NCBI GenBank assembly: GCA_003248775.1
Contig: QFQX01000008.1
Span: 1-64,000 of the forward strand
DNA length: 64,000 bases
Reading direction: 5' to 3'
From: Shinella sp.
GTDB lineage: Bacteria > Pseudomonadota > Alphaproteobacteria > Rhizobiales > Rhizobiaceae
Part shown: piece after piece, positions 26,230-35,250 of the stretch
Position numbering within the stretch: position 1 is the first letter of the stretch
How the letters are laid out: each line of letters begins with the position of its first letter
Program-made: the position numbers and the translations under genes
The notes under the pieces: model-generated
Seen by the model: only the letters and a program-made list of their open reading frames with translations
Database searches by the model: none
Told to the model about the DNA's origin: nothing

Positions 26230-27150
26230 TCAGATGCGCAGGGCAAGGCCTGCCGGCAGGATCTCGGCCCGCAGCGCCTTCAGCCCGGGGTTTTCTCCGT
26301 CTGCCTCGCAGGAAAAGCGTCCCTCGCCGAGAGGCGTGATCTCCACCGAGCGCCCCTTGTGGAAACTCAACAGGGGATGACTGACATGCGCCGCCCTGGG
26401 AAGCCGGGCCAGCAGGCCAAGTTGACCGATCCTGGATGTCGCCCTCATCACGGCGACATCGAGCAGGCCGTCCGTCAGGTCGGCCTGGGGAACGACATGC
26501 ATGCCACCACCGAACCATGCGCCATTGGCAACGCACGCCACCGTCACCCCTCCGGCATAAACTTCCTCGCCATCGACGACGACCCGCACCGACTGGGGCC
26601 GATAGCGAATGATCCCGAGCGCGGAATAAAGCATGAAGCGCGTCGAGCCATCCATCAGCCGGCTGCGGGGCGCCTCATTCATGCTTCGGACGATTTCGCC
26701 AGATACGCCCACGCTCGCGATATTGGCGAAATGGCGAACGATCGTACCGCCGCTCACCGCAAGTCCGGTGATGCGCACGGCATCAATGAAGCGAACGGGA
26801 GCCTCGGCGATCTGGTTCGCGATAGCCTCCGGAGTATTCGCCAGCGTGAAATTGCGGGCAAAATCGCAGCCCGTTCCATTGGGGATCAGGGAGAGTGGCG
26901 TTTTCGGTCGACCGGAGGAGAGGATGCCGTCCACGACATCGCTGACGGTGCCATCGCCACCAACCGCGATGATAAGATCACAGCCGGTGGCGACCAGTTC
27001 ACGCGCCAGTTCGGCCGCCTGCCCGGCAGCTGTTGTCTCGCGAACGTCGATATCCGGAAAACGCTCACACAGCGCTTGAAGAAGCGTCGGCCACGCGCGC
27101 GCCGAAGCCCTCCCGCCGGACACGGGGTTCCTGATTATTCCAGTTTTCAC
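26230..27150 (-). CDS. diacylglycerol kinase-like lipid kinase
   Basis: 306 residues. The DAGK catalytic motif is IIAVGGDGTVSDVVDGI, preceded by the amino-terminal NPVSGGRASARAWPTL and followed by PLSLIPNGTGCDFARNF. This is the YegS/DagK-like soluble family, which phosphorylates diacylglycerol, ceramide or related lipids. The C-terminal beta sandwich is present. The gene has a normal length. Downstream of the lipoprotein gene on the same strand, 96 bp away. Confidence 0.92.
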   Translation of the reverse strand: MKTGIIRNPVSGGRASARAWPTLLQALCERFPDIDVRETTAAGQAAELARELVATGCDLIIAVGGDGTVSDVVDGILSSGRPKTPLSLIPNGTGCDFARNFTLANTPEAIANQIAEAPVRFIDAVRITGLAVSGGTIVRHFANIASVGVSGEIVRSMNEAPRSRLMDGSTRFMLYSALGIIRYRPQSVRVVVDGEEVYAGGVTVACVANGAWFGGGMHVVPQADLTDGLLDVAVMRATSRIGQLGLLARLPRAAHVSHPLLSFHKGRSVEITPLGEGRFSCEADGENPGLKALRAEILPAGLALRI

Positions 27151-27246
27151 CTATGCCCCCCGGCATGTGGTGTCTTGCCATCCATTGCGGATGGCAACCT
27201 TTGCATATTCTTTTTTCGAGCGTGGCGGCTCTTTTGGCCGACGAAG

Positions 27247-27822
27247 TTACTTCTTCTTCGGACCTTCGTCGAAACCTATGAAGACCTTTGTCAGGCCGCT
27301 TGCCGTCGCCGGAATGGTGACCTGCTTGGAAAAGATGAACTGCGTCGGCTGGGAGGCATCGGCGAGCGTCACCGGGTGCTGGGTCAGTTCCGAGTAAAGC
27401 ACGTTGTCACCATCCGTCACCGCAACGCGGATCGGCAGGTTGACGGAGCCGGCCTTGCCTTCAGGACCAGCCACAAGGCGACCCTGAACCATTGCGGTGA
27501 CAGTCAGGTTCGCCTCGTTACGAGCGCAGGAACGGGTCGTATCAGCGAGCGAGGCCTGATAGACGACCTTGGTCGCATCGTCCTTCGCACCCTTGGCATA
27601 AGTCCTGTAATAGGACGTCCCGTCACGCAGCGCGATCGTCGGGCAGAAGCCCTGCACGACCGGTGCGACAGGCTCGGCAGCGGCGCTGGCCTCCGGCTTG
27701 CCGGCCGCCGAACCAAGGGCGCCGCCGGGATTGCCGGCGTTGCAGCCCGCGAGAACAATCATCGAAAATGCGGCCAACAGCCCGCGGGACATCTTCACAG
27801 ACACGATATGCACCTTCCGCAT
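27247..27822 (-). CDS. putative lipoprotein of unknown function
   Basis: About 191 residues. A basic N-terminus and hydrophobic helix end in the lipobox LAGC, so the protein should be lipidated and exported. The mature part has an Ala/Gly/Pro-rich linker, then a beta-rich domain beginning FCPTIALRDGTSYYRTY. No family was recognised. The start is uncertain: ATG 27822, GTG 27804 (which has GGAAGG upstream) and ATG 27792 are all possible. Divergent from thrC. Confidence 0.75.
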   Translation of the reverse strand: MRKVHIVSVKMSRGLLAAFSMIVLAGCNAGNPGGALGSAAGKPEASAAAEPVAPVVQGFCPTIALRDGTSYYRTYAKGAKDDATKVVYQASLADTTRSCARNEANLTVTAMVQGRLVAGPEGKAGSVNLPIRVAVTDGDNVLYSELTQHPVTLADASQPTQFIFSKQVTIPATASGLTKVFIGFDEGPKKK

Positions 27823-28116
27823 TCTTGAGCTTCGAGAAGCCAAAAGCCATTCCATTGGGCCTTTTCATGCCCCGGGAGGATGGTCTATACCAGCGGCGCA
27901 GCGAAAAATCGATTGGGTAGCCCGCGTTTTGCTTCGAATTTCAATACCGCCGGCATTCAGGGGCATCGCCCCACTCTGGACCTACCTGTTCGCGACTGCC
28001 GTGCCAGCGAAATCCCGCCGGCCTATCTGGCGCAAAAAGGCAAACTTTCGTTCCCGAAACGTCATAGTCTCGGACACCCAAACGCGCCCCACCTCTTCTG
28101 ACCAAGGATGACCATC
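27823..28116. other. divergent intergenic region, lipoprotein gene / thrC
   Basis: About 294 bp with no convincing gene. It should hold the two divergent promoters. No regulatory repeat or leader-peptide arrangement was seen for thrC. Confidence 0.4.
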
Positions 28117-29514
28117 GTGGAATATATCTCGACCCGCGGAGAGGCCAAAAGCCTCGGCTTCAGTGACGCCCTGCTTGCGGGTCTCGCCCGTGACGGCGGC
28201 CTCTATGTGCCGCGCAAATGGCCTCACCTGAAGAAGAAGGACATTCGTGCGCTTCGCGGCAAGACATACCAGGAAATTGCCTTCGAGGTGCTTCACCCGT
28301 TCATCGGCGGCGAGATCGAGGCCGGCACCTTCCGCTCGATGATCGACGAGGCCTATGCCACCTTCCGTCATCCGGCCGTGGCCCCACTGGTCCAGACCGG
28401 ACCGAACGCATTCGTGCTCGAGCTTTTCCACGGCACCACGCTCGCGTTCAAGGACGTGGCGATGCAGCTTCTCGCTCGCCTGATGGACCACGCCCTTGCC
28501 CAGCGCGGCGAACGGGCGACCATTGTCGGCGCGACCTCCGGCGATACCGGCGGTGCCGCCATCGACGCCTTTGCCGGCCGCGCCCGCACCGACGTCTTCA
28601 TCCTGTTTCCGCATGAGAAGGTTTCACCCGTCCAGCAGAGGCAGATGACGACCTCCAATGCCGAGAACGTCCACGCCATCGCCGTCAGGGGCAATTTCGA
28701 CGACTGCCAGAATCTGGTGAAGGCGATGTTCAACGACAACGCCTTCCGCGACACCTACAAGATCTCCGGCGTCAACTCGATCAACTGGGCCCGCATCATG
28801 GCGCAGGTGGTCTACTACTTCACCGCGGCAATCTCGCTCGGCGCACCGGACCGAAAGATCTCCTTCACCGTGCCGACCGGCAATTTTGGCGATATCTTCG
28901 CCGGGTACGTCGCCAAGAAGATGGGCCTTCCGATCGACAAGCTGGTGGTGGCCACCAACGAGAACGACATTCTTGCGCGCACACTCAAGACCGGTCGCTA
29001 CGAGATGAAGGGCGTTTCGGCCACCACCTCGCCGTCGATGGACATCCAGATTTCCTCCAACTTCGAACGCCTGCTGTTCGAAGCCTATGACCGTGACGAT
29101 GCGGACATCCGCTCCTCGATGGAAAGCCTGAAGCAGTCCGGCTCCTTCGAGATCAAGCCCGATGCGCTGAAGGCTATCCGCAAGGACTTCCGCGCCGGCC
29201 GCGCCAGCGAAAAGCAGGTGGCCGACACGATCCGCGATACGCTGGCACAGACCGGCTACCTGATCGATCCGCACACCGCAGTCGGCGTGTATGTCGCATC
29301 GAAGTTTGCCAAGCCTTCGAGCCCCATGGTCACGCTCTCCACCGCTCATCCGGCGAAGTTCCCTGCTGCAGTAAAATCCGCAAGCGGTATTGACCCGGCG
29401 CTTCCGGCGTGGCTTGCTGATCTGATGACCAGGGAGGAGCGTTTCGATATCCTGGACGCGGACCTTAAAGCCGTCGAAACCTTTGTCGGTGAACATGCCC
29501 GCACAGACAATTGA
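28117..29514 (+). CDS. thrC: threonine synthase
   Basis: 465 residues from a GTG at 28117, chosen because AAGGA lies eight bases upstream and threonine synthases begin with a residue pattern like MxYxSTRG. The upstream ATG at 28108 overlaps the ribosome site. The PLP lysine is in TLAFKDVAMQ (residue 112), with SGDTGGAA and PTGNFGD as cofactor-binding segments. It converts O-phosphohomoserine to threonine. The M16 peptidase gene follows after 21 bp, so they are likely cotranscribed. Confidence 0.96.
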   Translation: MEYISTRGEAKSLGFSDALLAGLARDGGLYVPRKWPHLKKKDIRALRGKTYQEIAFEVLHPFIGGEIEAGTFRSMIDEAYATFRHPAVAPLVQTGPNAFVLELFHGTTLAFKDVAMQLLARLMDHALAQRGERATIVGATSGDTGGAAIDAFAGRARTDVFILFPHEKVSPVQQRQMTTSNAENVHAIAVRGNFDDCQNLVKAMFNDNAFRDTYKISGVNSINWARIMAQVVYYFTAAISLGAPDRKISFTVPTGNFGDIFAGYVAKKMGLPIDKLVVATNENDILARTLKTGRYEMKGVSATTSPSMDIQISSNFERLLFEAYDRDDADIRSSMESLKQSGSFEIKPDALKAIRKDFRAGRASEKQVADTIRDTLAQTGYLIDPHTAVGVYVASKFAKPSSPMVTLSTAHPAKFPAAVKSASGIDPALPAWLADLMTREERFDILDADLKAVETFVGEHARTDN

Positions 29515-29535
29515 GAAGCGCAGAAAGACGGATCG

Positions 29536-30837
29536 ATGAATGTTGAGTGTACCCGGCTGCCCTCTGGGCTGACGGTCGTAACCGAGAAGATGCCGCATCT
29601 CGAAAGCGTCGCGCTCGGAACCTGGATCAAATCCGGTTCGCGCAACGAAACCGACGCGGAGCACGGCATCGCCCATCTTCTCGAACACATGGCATTCAAG
29701 GGCACGCAGCGACGCAATGCCCGCCAGATCGCCGAGGAAATCGAGAATGTCGGCGGCGAACTCAACGCCGCCACCTCCACCGAGACCACGTCCTACTACG
29801 CCCGCGTGCTCAAGGACGACGTGCCGCTGGCAGTCGACATCCTCGCCGACATCCTGACAGAATCGGTTTTCGACGAGGAGGAACTGAGCCGGGAAAAGCA
29901 GGTGATCCTGCAGGAAATCGGCGCGGCCAACGACACGCCCGACGACGTGGTCTTCGACCGCTTCTCGGAAATCGCCTTTGCCGGGCAAACGCTGGGACGA
30001 CCGATCCTCGGCACGCCGGATACCGTAATGTCGTTCACCAGCGACGAGATCCGGGGCTATCTTTCGCGTAACTACACGACCGACCGGATGTTCGTCGTCG
30101 CCGCCGGCGCGGTTGACCACGATGCTTTCGTTCGTCAGGTGGAGGAACGGTTCTCGGGGCTTCGGACGGAGCCAGCGGCACCGCCGGTATTCGAGACTGC
30201 GCGTTACCTTGGCGGCGAGGCTCGTGAAGAGCGCGACCTGATGGATGCACAGGTTCTGCTCGGCTTCGAAGGCCGCGCCTATCACATGCGCGACTTCTAC
30301 TGTTCGCAGATCCTCGCCAACATTCTTGGCGGCGGCATGTCCTCGCGCCTGTTCCAGGAAGTGCGTGAATTCCGAGGGCTCTGCTACTCCGTCTATGCCT
30401 TCCACTGGGGCTTTTCCGATACCGGCATCTTCGGCATTCATGCCGCCACCGGTGGAGAGAACCTGCCGGAACTCGTTCCCGTGATCATCGATGAACTCAG
30501 GAAGTCGTCGGAGATGATCAACCAGCAGGAGATCGATCGCTCGCGGGCGCAGATCCGCGCGCAGCTGCTGATGGGGCAGGAAAGCCCTGCTGCACGCGCC
30601 GGGCAGATGGCCCGGCAGATGATGCTTTACGGCCGCCCTATTTCCAATCAGGAGATGATGGAACGGCTGGAAGGGATCACCACCGAACGACTGACGGATC
30701 TCGCCGGGCGGCTGTTCTTCGAGACCGTACCGACTCTCTCGGCTATCGGCCCACTCGAACAGCTTGCGCCGATGAATGAAATCACACAGGCTCTTTCCAG
30801 CGGCACCGCCAGCGGGGGTCTCAAAGCGGTCGGCTGA
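29536..30837 (+). CDS. M16 family zinc metallopeptidase
   Basis: 433 residues. The inverted zinc motif HLLEH is at 47-51 and the third ligand, Glu127, lies in QEIGAAND, so the site is complete. The protein resembles the processing-peptidase beta subunit group (also called PqqL/YmxG-like). It probably degrades peptides in the cytoplasm or periplasm; no signal peptide is present. It follows thrC and is followed by a true terminator at 30865-30900. Confidence 0.93.
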   Translation: MNVECTRLPSGLTVVTEKMPHLESVALGTWIKSGSRNETDAEHGIAHLLEHMAFKGTQRRNARQIAEEIENVGGELNAATSTETTSYYARVLKDDVPLAVDILADILTESVFDEEELSREKQVILQEIGAANDTPDDVVFDRFSEIAFAGQTLGRPILGTPDTVMSFTSDEIRGYLSRNYTTDRMFVVAAGAVDHDAFVRQVEERFSGLRTEPAAPPVFETARYLGGEAREERDLMDAQVLLGFEGRAYHMRDFYCSQILANILGGGMSSRLFQEVREFRGLCYSVYAFHWGFSDTGIFGIHAATGGENLPELVPVIIDELRKSSEMINQQEIDRSRAQIRAQLLMGQESPAARAGQMARQMMLYGRPISNQEMMERLEGITTERLTDLAGRLFFETVPTLSAIGPLEQLAPMNEITQALSSGTASGGLKAVG

Positions 30838-30864
30838 AAACCGGGGTAGCGGGCAAAGGGTTGC

Positions 30865-30900
30865 GGCGAGCAGGCGGACATAACCGCGGCTCGCCTTTTT
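30865..30900 (+). terminator. rho-independent terminator
   Basis: Stem GGCGAGC (30865-30871) / GCTCGCC (30889-30895), with an inner CGG/CCG pair, followed directly by TTTTT. It ends the thrC-M16 transcript 28 bp after the stop. Confidence 0.75.
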
Positions 30901-30911
30901 GGGGGCATGGC

Positions 30912-31526
30912 ATGACACGGTCGGTCTTTCGGTTTCTGTCGCGGCAGCCGGAAACCCCTGAACTCTATGGGCCAAACCATTTTCTGCGCCTTCCGCGCTA
31001 CCGTGACTTCGACCAGTGGCACAAGCTGCGTAGCGAAAGCCGCTCCTTCCTGCAGCCATGGGAACCCACATGGCGGACGGACGAATTGACCGAGAGTTCG
31101 TACCGGACGCGCGTCTTGCGCAATGAGCAGGAATTCAACACCGGGCTGGCGGTTCCTTTCTTCCTCTTCCACAGGCCAGGCGACGTTCTTCTTGGCGGCC
31201 TGACAATCGGCCTCATCCGCCGCGGAGCCTCGCAAAGCTGCATGATTGGATATTGGATGGGAGAACGATATGCCGGGCAAGGCCATATGTTTGCCGCACT
31301 TCGACTGGCTATTCCCTATATCTTCAGGGTGCTTGAGTTGCACCGGATTGAAGCAGCCTGTATTCCAGACAACGGCAACAGCATCAGGTTGCTCGAAAAA
31401 GCCGGATTTGAGCGGGAAGGTCTCTTGCGGGAATATCTCAAGATCAACGGGCGCTGGCGCGACCATGCCATCTATTCGCTTCTTGCGGATCGGGCCACGG
31501 ACAACGGCGGCAAAGAGCCCTCATGA
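30912..31526 (+). CDS. GNAT N-acetyltransferase (RimJ-like)
   Basis: 204 residues. The acetyl-CoA motif region MGERYAGQGHMFAALRLAI is a RimJ/RimI-type GNAT signature, followed by RIEAACIPDNGNSIRLLEKAGF. The family acetylates N-termini of ribosomal proteins or small molecules; substrate not determined. The ATG at 30912 follows directly after the terminator T-run and a GGGGGCATGGC site. Its stop overlaps the next gene by 4 bp (ATGA). Confidence 0.9.
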   Translation: MTRSVFRFLSRQPETPELYGPNHFLRLPRYRDFDQWHKLRSESRSFLQPWEPTWRTDELTESSYRTRVLRNEQEFNTGLAVPFFLFHRPGDVLLGGLTIGLIRRGASQSCMIGYWMGERYAGQGHMFAALRLAIPYIFRVLELHRIEAACIPDNGNSIRLLEKAGFEREGLLREYLKINGRWRDHAIYSLLADRATDNGGKEPS

Positions 31527-34435
31527 AACTTACCGATAACAGGCAGCCGACCGCCGGCCAGACGCTGGCGGCAGCCTTCGCTATGGTCATGCTCGTGCTT
31601 GCAGGCCTCTTCGCGACCACTGCGAATGCCGCCGAGCCGGTGAAGATCGCCCGTGACGACACGGCGCTCGACCTCACTGCGACGACTGAAATCTACACCA
31701 ATCAGGGCGACGCCTTTCAGGTTTCCACCGCGGCCGGCGCCGACGGCATCCGCCGCCGCATCGAGGTTCGGTCCAGCTCACCGCAGCATCAGGGCGACTG
31801 GGCAGTCTTTGCGCTTGCCAACGTTTCGGAAGAGCAGTTGGAGCGCGTGATCGTCGCCCCGCATTTCCGCCTGGTGAATTCCAAGCTGTTCTGGCCGGAT
31901 CTCGGCTCGCAGCGCATCATGGCCATCACACCATCGGAAGGCTTCGCGCTCGACCGGCAGCCTAGCACGGAAGCGGACGTCTTCCGCATCACGCTCAACC
32001 CCGGCGCGGTCATCACCTTCGTGGCCGAACTCTCGACGCCGCAGCTTCCGCAGATCTATCTGTGGGAACCCGACGCCTACAAGGACACGGTCAACGCGTT
32101 TACCCTCTATCGCGGCATCGTGCTCGGCATTGCCGGACTGCTCGCGGTGTTCCTGACGATCCTCTTCGTCGTCAAGGGAACCTCGATGCTGCCGGCGGCA
32201 GCGGCACTCGCATGGGCGGTGCTTGCCTATATCTGTGTCGACTTCGGCTTTCTGGAAAAGCTCATCAGCGTAACCTCCAGCGACCAGCGAATATGGCGCG
32301 CGGGCGCGGAGGTGGCGCTCGCATCGAGCCTTGTCATCTTCCTCTTCACCTATCTGAACCTCAATCGCTGGCACGTACACCTGGGATACGCGACCTTCGC
32401 GTGGATTCTCGGTCTCGGCCTGCTGTTCGGGGTTGCCATCTACGACCCCTCGGTCGCCTCGGGCATCGCACGTCTCTCTCTTGCGCTGACCGCCACCGCC
32501 GGCATCGTGCTCATTATCTATCTCGGCTTCAATCGCTACGACCGTGCGATCCTTCTCGTGCCGACATGGGCACTGCTCCTCGTCTGGCTATTCGGCGGCT
32601 GGCTGACGGTTACCGGGCGGCTGGATAACGACATCATCCAGCCAGCGCTCGGCGGCGGACTGGTGCTGATCGTGCTTCTGATCGGCTTCACCGTCATGCA
32701 ACACGCCTTTGCCGGCGGTGCATACCAGCAGGGCCTTTTCTCCGACCTCGAGCGACAATCGCTGGCGCTTACCGGCTCCGGTGACACAGTCTGGGACTGG
32801 GACGTCGCGCGCGACCGCGTGGTGACGAGCCCCGACATTTCCATCCGTCTCGGCCTTGCTCCCGGTACCATGCATGGCCCGGCCCGCAACTGGCTACCGC
32901 GGCTTCATCCCGACGATCGCGACCGTTTCCGCGCCACGCTCGACGTGCTCCTGGAACACCGCAAGGGCCGGCTGAACCACGAATTCCGTATCCGCGCCGA
33001 GGATGGCCACTTCCACTGGCTGAAGATCCGGGCGCGGCCAGTGCTCGGTTCGAACGGCGAAGTCATCCGCTGCGTCGGCACGATCATCGACGTGACCGAG
33101 CAGAAGAATTCCGTCGATCGTCTGCTTGCCGACGCCATGCACGACAATCTGACGGGCCTGCCGAACCGGGAGGTCTTCCTTGACCGCCTGCAGTCGGTGC
33201 TGGCGCTTGCCAACGGCTCCGAAGCATTGCGGCCGACAGTGATGTCGATCGACATCGACCGCTACAAGCAGGTGAACGACAGCCTTGGCATCTCCGCCGG
33301 CGATAATATCCTGATCGCGCTTACCCGCCGCCTGCGGCGCCTCCTGAAGCCGCAGGACACGCTCGCCCGCCTTTCCGGCGACGAATTCGGCCTGATCCTG
33401 GTTTCGGAACGCGATCCGGCCAAGGTCGCGGATTTCGCCGATGCCGTCTCCAAGGCGATCATGGTGCCGATCAACTTCGCCAACCGGGAAATCATTCTGA
33501 CGGCTTCGATCGGCCTCGTTTCCTGGGTCGACCAGCAGGAAAGCGCGACCAGCCTGTTGTCCGACGCGGAACTGGCGATGTACCGCGCCAAGCGCGCCGG
33601 CGGCAATCGGGTCGAGCCTTTCCGCCCGGCCTTCCGCGCCGGCGGCACCGATCGCCTGCAGCTCGAAACGGATCTTCGCCGCGCCATCGACCGCAAGGAA
33701 CTGTCGATGGTCTACCAGCCGATCATGCGGCTTGCGGATGGCGAGGTCGCCGGCTTCGAGGCGCTGATGCGCTGGGATCATCCCAAGCGCGGCAGCATCC
33801 CGCCTTCGGAATTCATTCCGATCGCGGAGGCTTCCGACCTCATCGAGCCACTCGGCATGTTCGCGCTGGAACGGGCCACGACGGACCTGACGGACTGGGA
33901 AAAGCAGACGGGTGATGTGCCGATCTTCGTGTCGGTCAACCTGTCAAGCGCCCAGCTTCTTTCGAGCGAGATCTACAACGATATCCGCGCAATGCTGACC
34001 AAGACCCAGTGCGACCCGCGCCGTCTGAAGCTGGAACTGACGGAATCGGTCGTTATGGAAAATCCCGAACAGGCACGTCTCGTGCTCGGAAAACTCAGGG
34101 ATACGGGCATCAGTCTCGCGCTCGACGACTTCGGCACCGGCTACTCCTCGCTTGCCTATCTCACCCGTTTCCCGTTCGACACGATCAAGCTCGACAAGGC
34201 TCTGGTCTGTGACCATTCCGACAAGCGCGGCATCCTGCTGCGATCGATCATCTCCATGGCCCGAGGGCTTGAAATGAAGGTCGTGGCTGAAGGTATCGAG
34301 ACGGAAGAGGACGGCCAGGATCTGGCCAAGATGGGTTGCGACTACGGCCAAAGCTATCTCTACGGTGCCCCCATCGGCGCCGAATCCGTTCTGCGCCTGC
34401 TGCGCGAACGCTTTCCGCTGACGAAACGAGCCTGA
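31523..34435 (+). CDS. membrane PAS-GGDEF-EAL cyclic-di-GMP protein
   Basis: 970 residues. A signal-like segment is followed by a periplasmic domain to about residue 185 and seven hydrophobic helices (about 190-405). Then come a PAS domain, a GGDEF domain with the degenerate signature SGDEF (RLSGDEFGLI) and no RxxD inhibitory site, and an EAL domain. The EAL catalytic residues look intact: GFEALMRW, VNLSSAQL, LELTES, LALDDFGTGYSSL, TIKLDKAL, VAEGIETEE and GQSYLYGAP. Likely a phosphodiesterase regulated by an extracytoplasmic signal. Confidence 0.94.
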   Translation: MKLTDNRQPTAGQTLAAAFAMVMLVLAGLFATTANAAEPVKIARDDTALDLTATTEIYTNQGDAFQVSTAAGADGIRRRIEVRSSSPQHQGDWAVFALANVSEEQLERVIVAPHFRLVNSKLFWPDLGSQRIMAITPSEGFALDRQPSTEADVFRITLNPGAVITFVAELSTPQLPQIYLWEPDAYKDTVNAFTLYRGIVLGIAGLLAVFLTILFVVKGTSMLPAAAALAWAVLAYICVDFGFLEKLISVTSSDQRIWRAGAEVALASSLVIFLFTYLNLNRWHVHLGYATFAWILGLGLLFGVAIYDPSVASGIARLSLALTATAGIVLIIYLGFNRYDRAILLVPTWALLLVWLFGGWLTVTGRLDNDIIQPALGGGLVLIVLLIGFTVMQHAFAGGAYQQGLFSDLERQSLALTGSGDTVWDWDVARDRVVTSPDISIRLGLAPGTMHGPARNWLPRLHPDDRDRFRATLDVLLEHRKGRLNHEFRIRAEDGHFHWLKIRARPVLGSNGEVIRCVGTIIDVTEQKNSVDRLLADAMHDNLTGLPNREVFLDRLQSVLALANGSEALRPTVMSIDIDRYKQVNDSLGISAGDNILIALTRRLRRLLKPQDTLARLSGDEFGLILVSERDPAKVADFADAVSKAIMVPINFANREIILTASIGLVSWVDQQESATSLLSDAELAMYRAKRAGGNRVEPFRPAFRAGGTDRLQLETDLRRAIDRKELSMVYQPIMRLADGEVAGFEALMRWDHPKRGSIPPSEFIPIAEASDLIEPLGMFALERATTDLTDWEKQTGDVPIFVSVNLSSAQLLSSEIYNDIRAMLTKTQCDPRRLKLELTESVVMENPEQARLVLGKLRDTGISLALDDFGTGYSSLAYLTRFPFDTIKLDKALVCDHSDKRGILLRSIISMARGLEMKVVAEGIETEEDGQDLAKMGCDYGQSYLYGAPIGAESVLRLLRERFPLTKRA

Positions 34436-34459
34436 TTTGGGCGCGTCTGATCGGTAAAA

Positions 34460-34483
34460 CCGGCCGCACTCAGGCGTGGCCGG
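34460..34483. terminator. short convergent inverted repeat
   Basis: CCGGCC (34460-34465) and GGCCGG (34478-34483) flank the stop of the AlgH gene between convergent genes. The stem is short, there is no T-tract, and this may be chance. Confidence 0.3.
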
Positions 34484-35075
34484 CTTCCATCGACAGCATT
34501 GCGGGGCTGACGCCCATCAGGGCGAGCGCGCGTTCATACTTGTTGTCGAGCGCACGGTCGAAGATCAGGTCTTCCGTCGCCGCGCAATTCAACCAGCCGT
34601 TATTGGCAATCTCGAATTCGAGTTGTCCCGGTGCCCAACCGGCATAGCCAAGCAGCATGGTGGCCCGGCGAGGGCCGCGGCCATCGGAAATGGCGCGCAC
34701 GATATCGAGCGTCGCCGTCAGCGAAATGTCGTCACTAACCGGAATGCTGCCGTCGCTCAGGTAGTCGTCGGAGTGGAGCACGAAACCACGGCCCGTTTCC
34801 ACCGGACCTCCACTCTGGATGGGGAAATGCCTTGCGTGATCGGGCAACATGATCGCATCGTTCTTGTCGATCAGTTCGAGATGCAAGAGCACATCGGCAA
34901 ACGTTACCGACTGGGATCGATTGATGATGAAGCCCATGGCGCCGGCCTGCGAATGGGCGCAGATATAGACGACCGCACGGGCGAAATTCCCGTCCGTCAT
35001 CCCGGGCATGGCTATCAGAAACTGGCCATCCAGGAAGCCGCGCTCGCGATCTTTCTTCAACGTCGATAAAGCCAT
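34470..35075 (-). CDS. YqgE/AlgH family protein
   Basis: 201 residues. The family pattern is GQFLIAMPGMTDGNFARAVV, then GAMGFIINR, and the C-terminal segment LLGYAGWAPGQLEFEIANNGWL is intact. AlgH/YqgE proteins (DUF179, UPF0301) are widespread. The name comes from alginate regulation in Pseudomonas but a biochemical function is not established. The ATG at 35075 follows GGAGGTCC. Divergent from the DsbD-like gene. Confidence 0.94.
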   Translation of the reverse strand: MALSTLKKDRERGFLDGQFLIAMPGMTDGNFARAVVYICAHSQAGAMGFIINRSQSVTFADVLLHLELIDKNDAIMLPDHARHFPIQSGGPVETGRGFVLHSDDYLSDGSIPVSDDISLTATLDIVRAISDGRGPRRATMLLGYAGWAPGQLEFEIANNGWLNCAATEDLIFDRALDNKYERALALMGVSPAMLSMEAGHA

Positions 35076-35250
35076 GCTGGACCTCCAGCGTCATCTGCCA
35101 TCGGGACAAACGATGCATACTTCATGTCGAAGCGCATCGTCGCACATTGAAGCAGGATGAGGCAGACTGCCCCAGCAATCAACTGAAAATGACATCGGCG
35201 CCAAAAACCGTTACTGGCTAGGCTTCGGACAATGCTTTAAACGCAGGTCC

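Noticed and set aside
27175..27197. 9-bp hairpin TTGCCATCC / GGATGGCAA between the lipid kinase and lipoprotein genes
   Set aside because: Perfect stem, but with no T-tract on either strand, and its position suits neither a clear terminator nor an operator. Noted without a call.
28624..31071. 815-codon reverse frame opposite thrC and the M16 peptidase
   Set aside because: Mirror frame of two well supported genes, with no Shine-Dalgarno and no domain.
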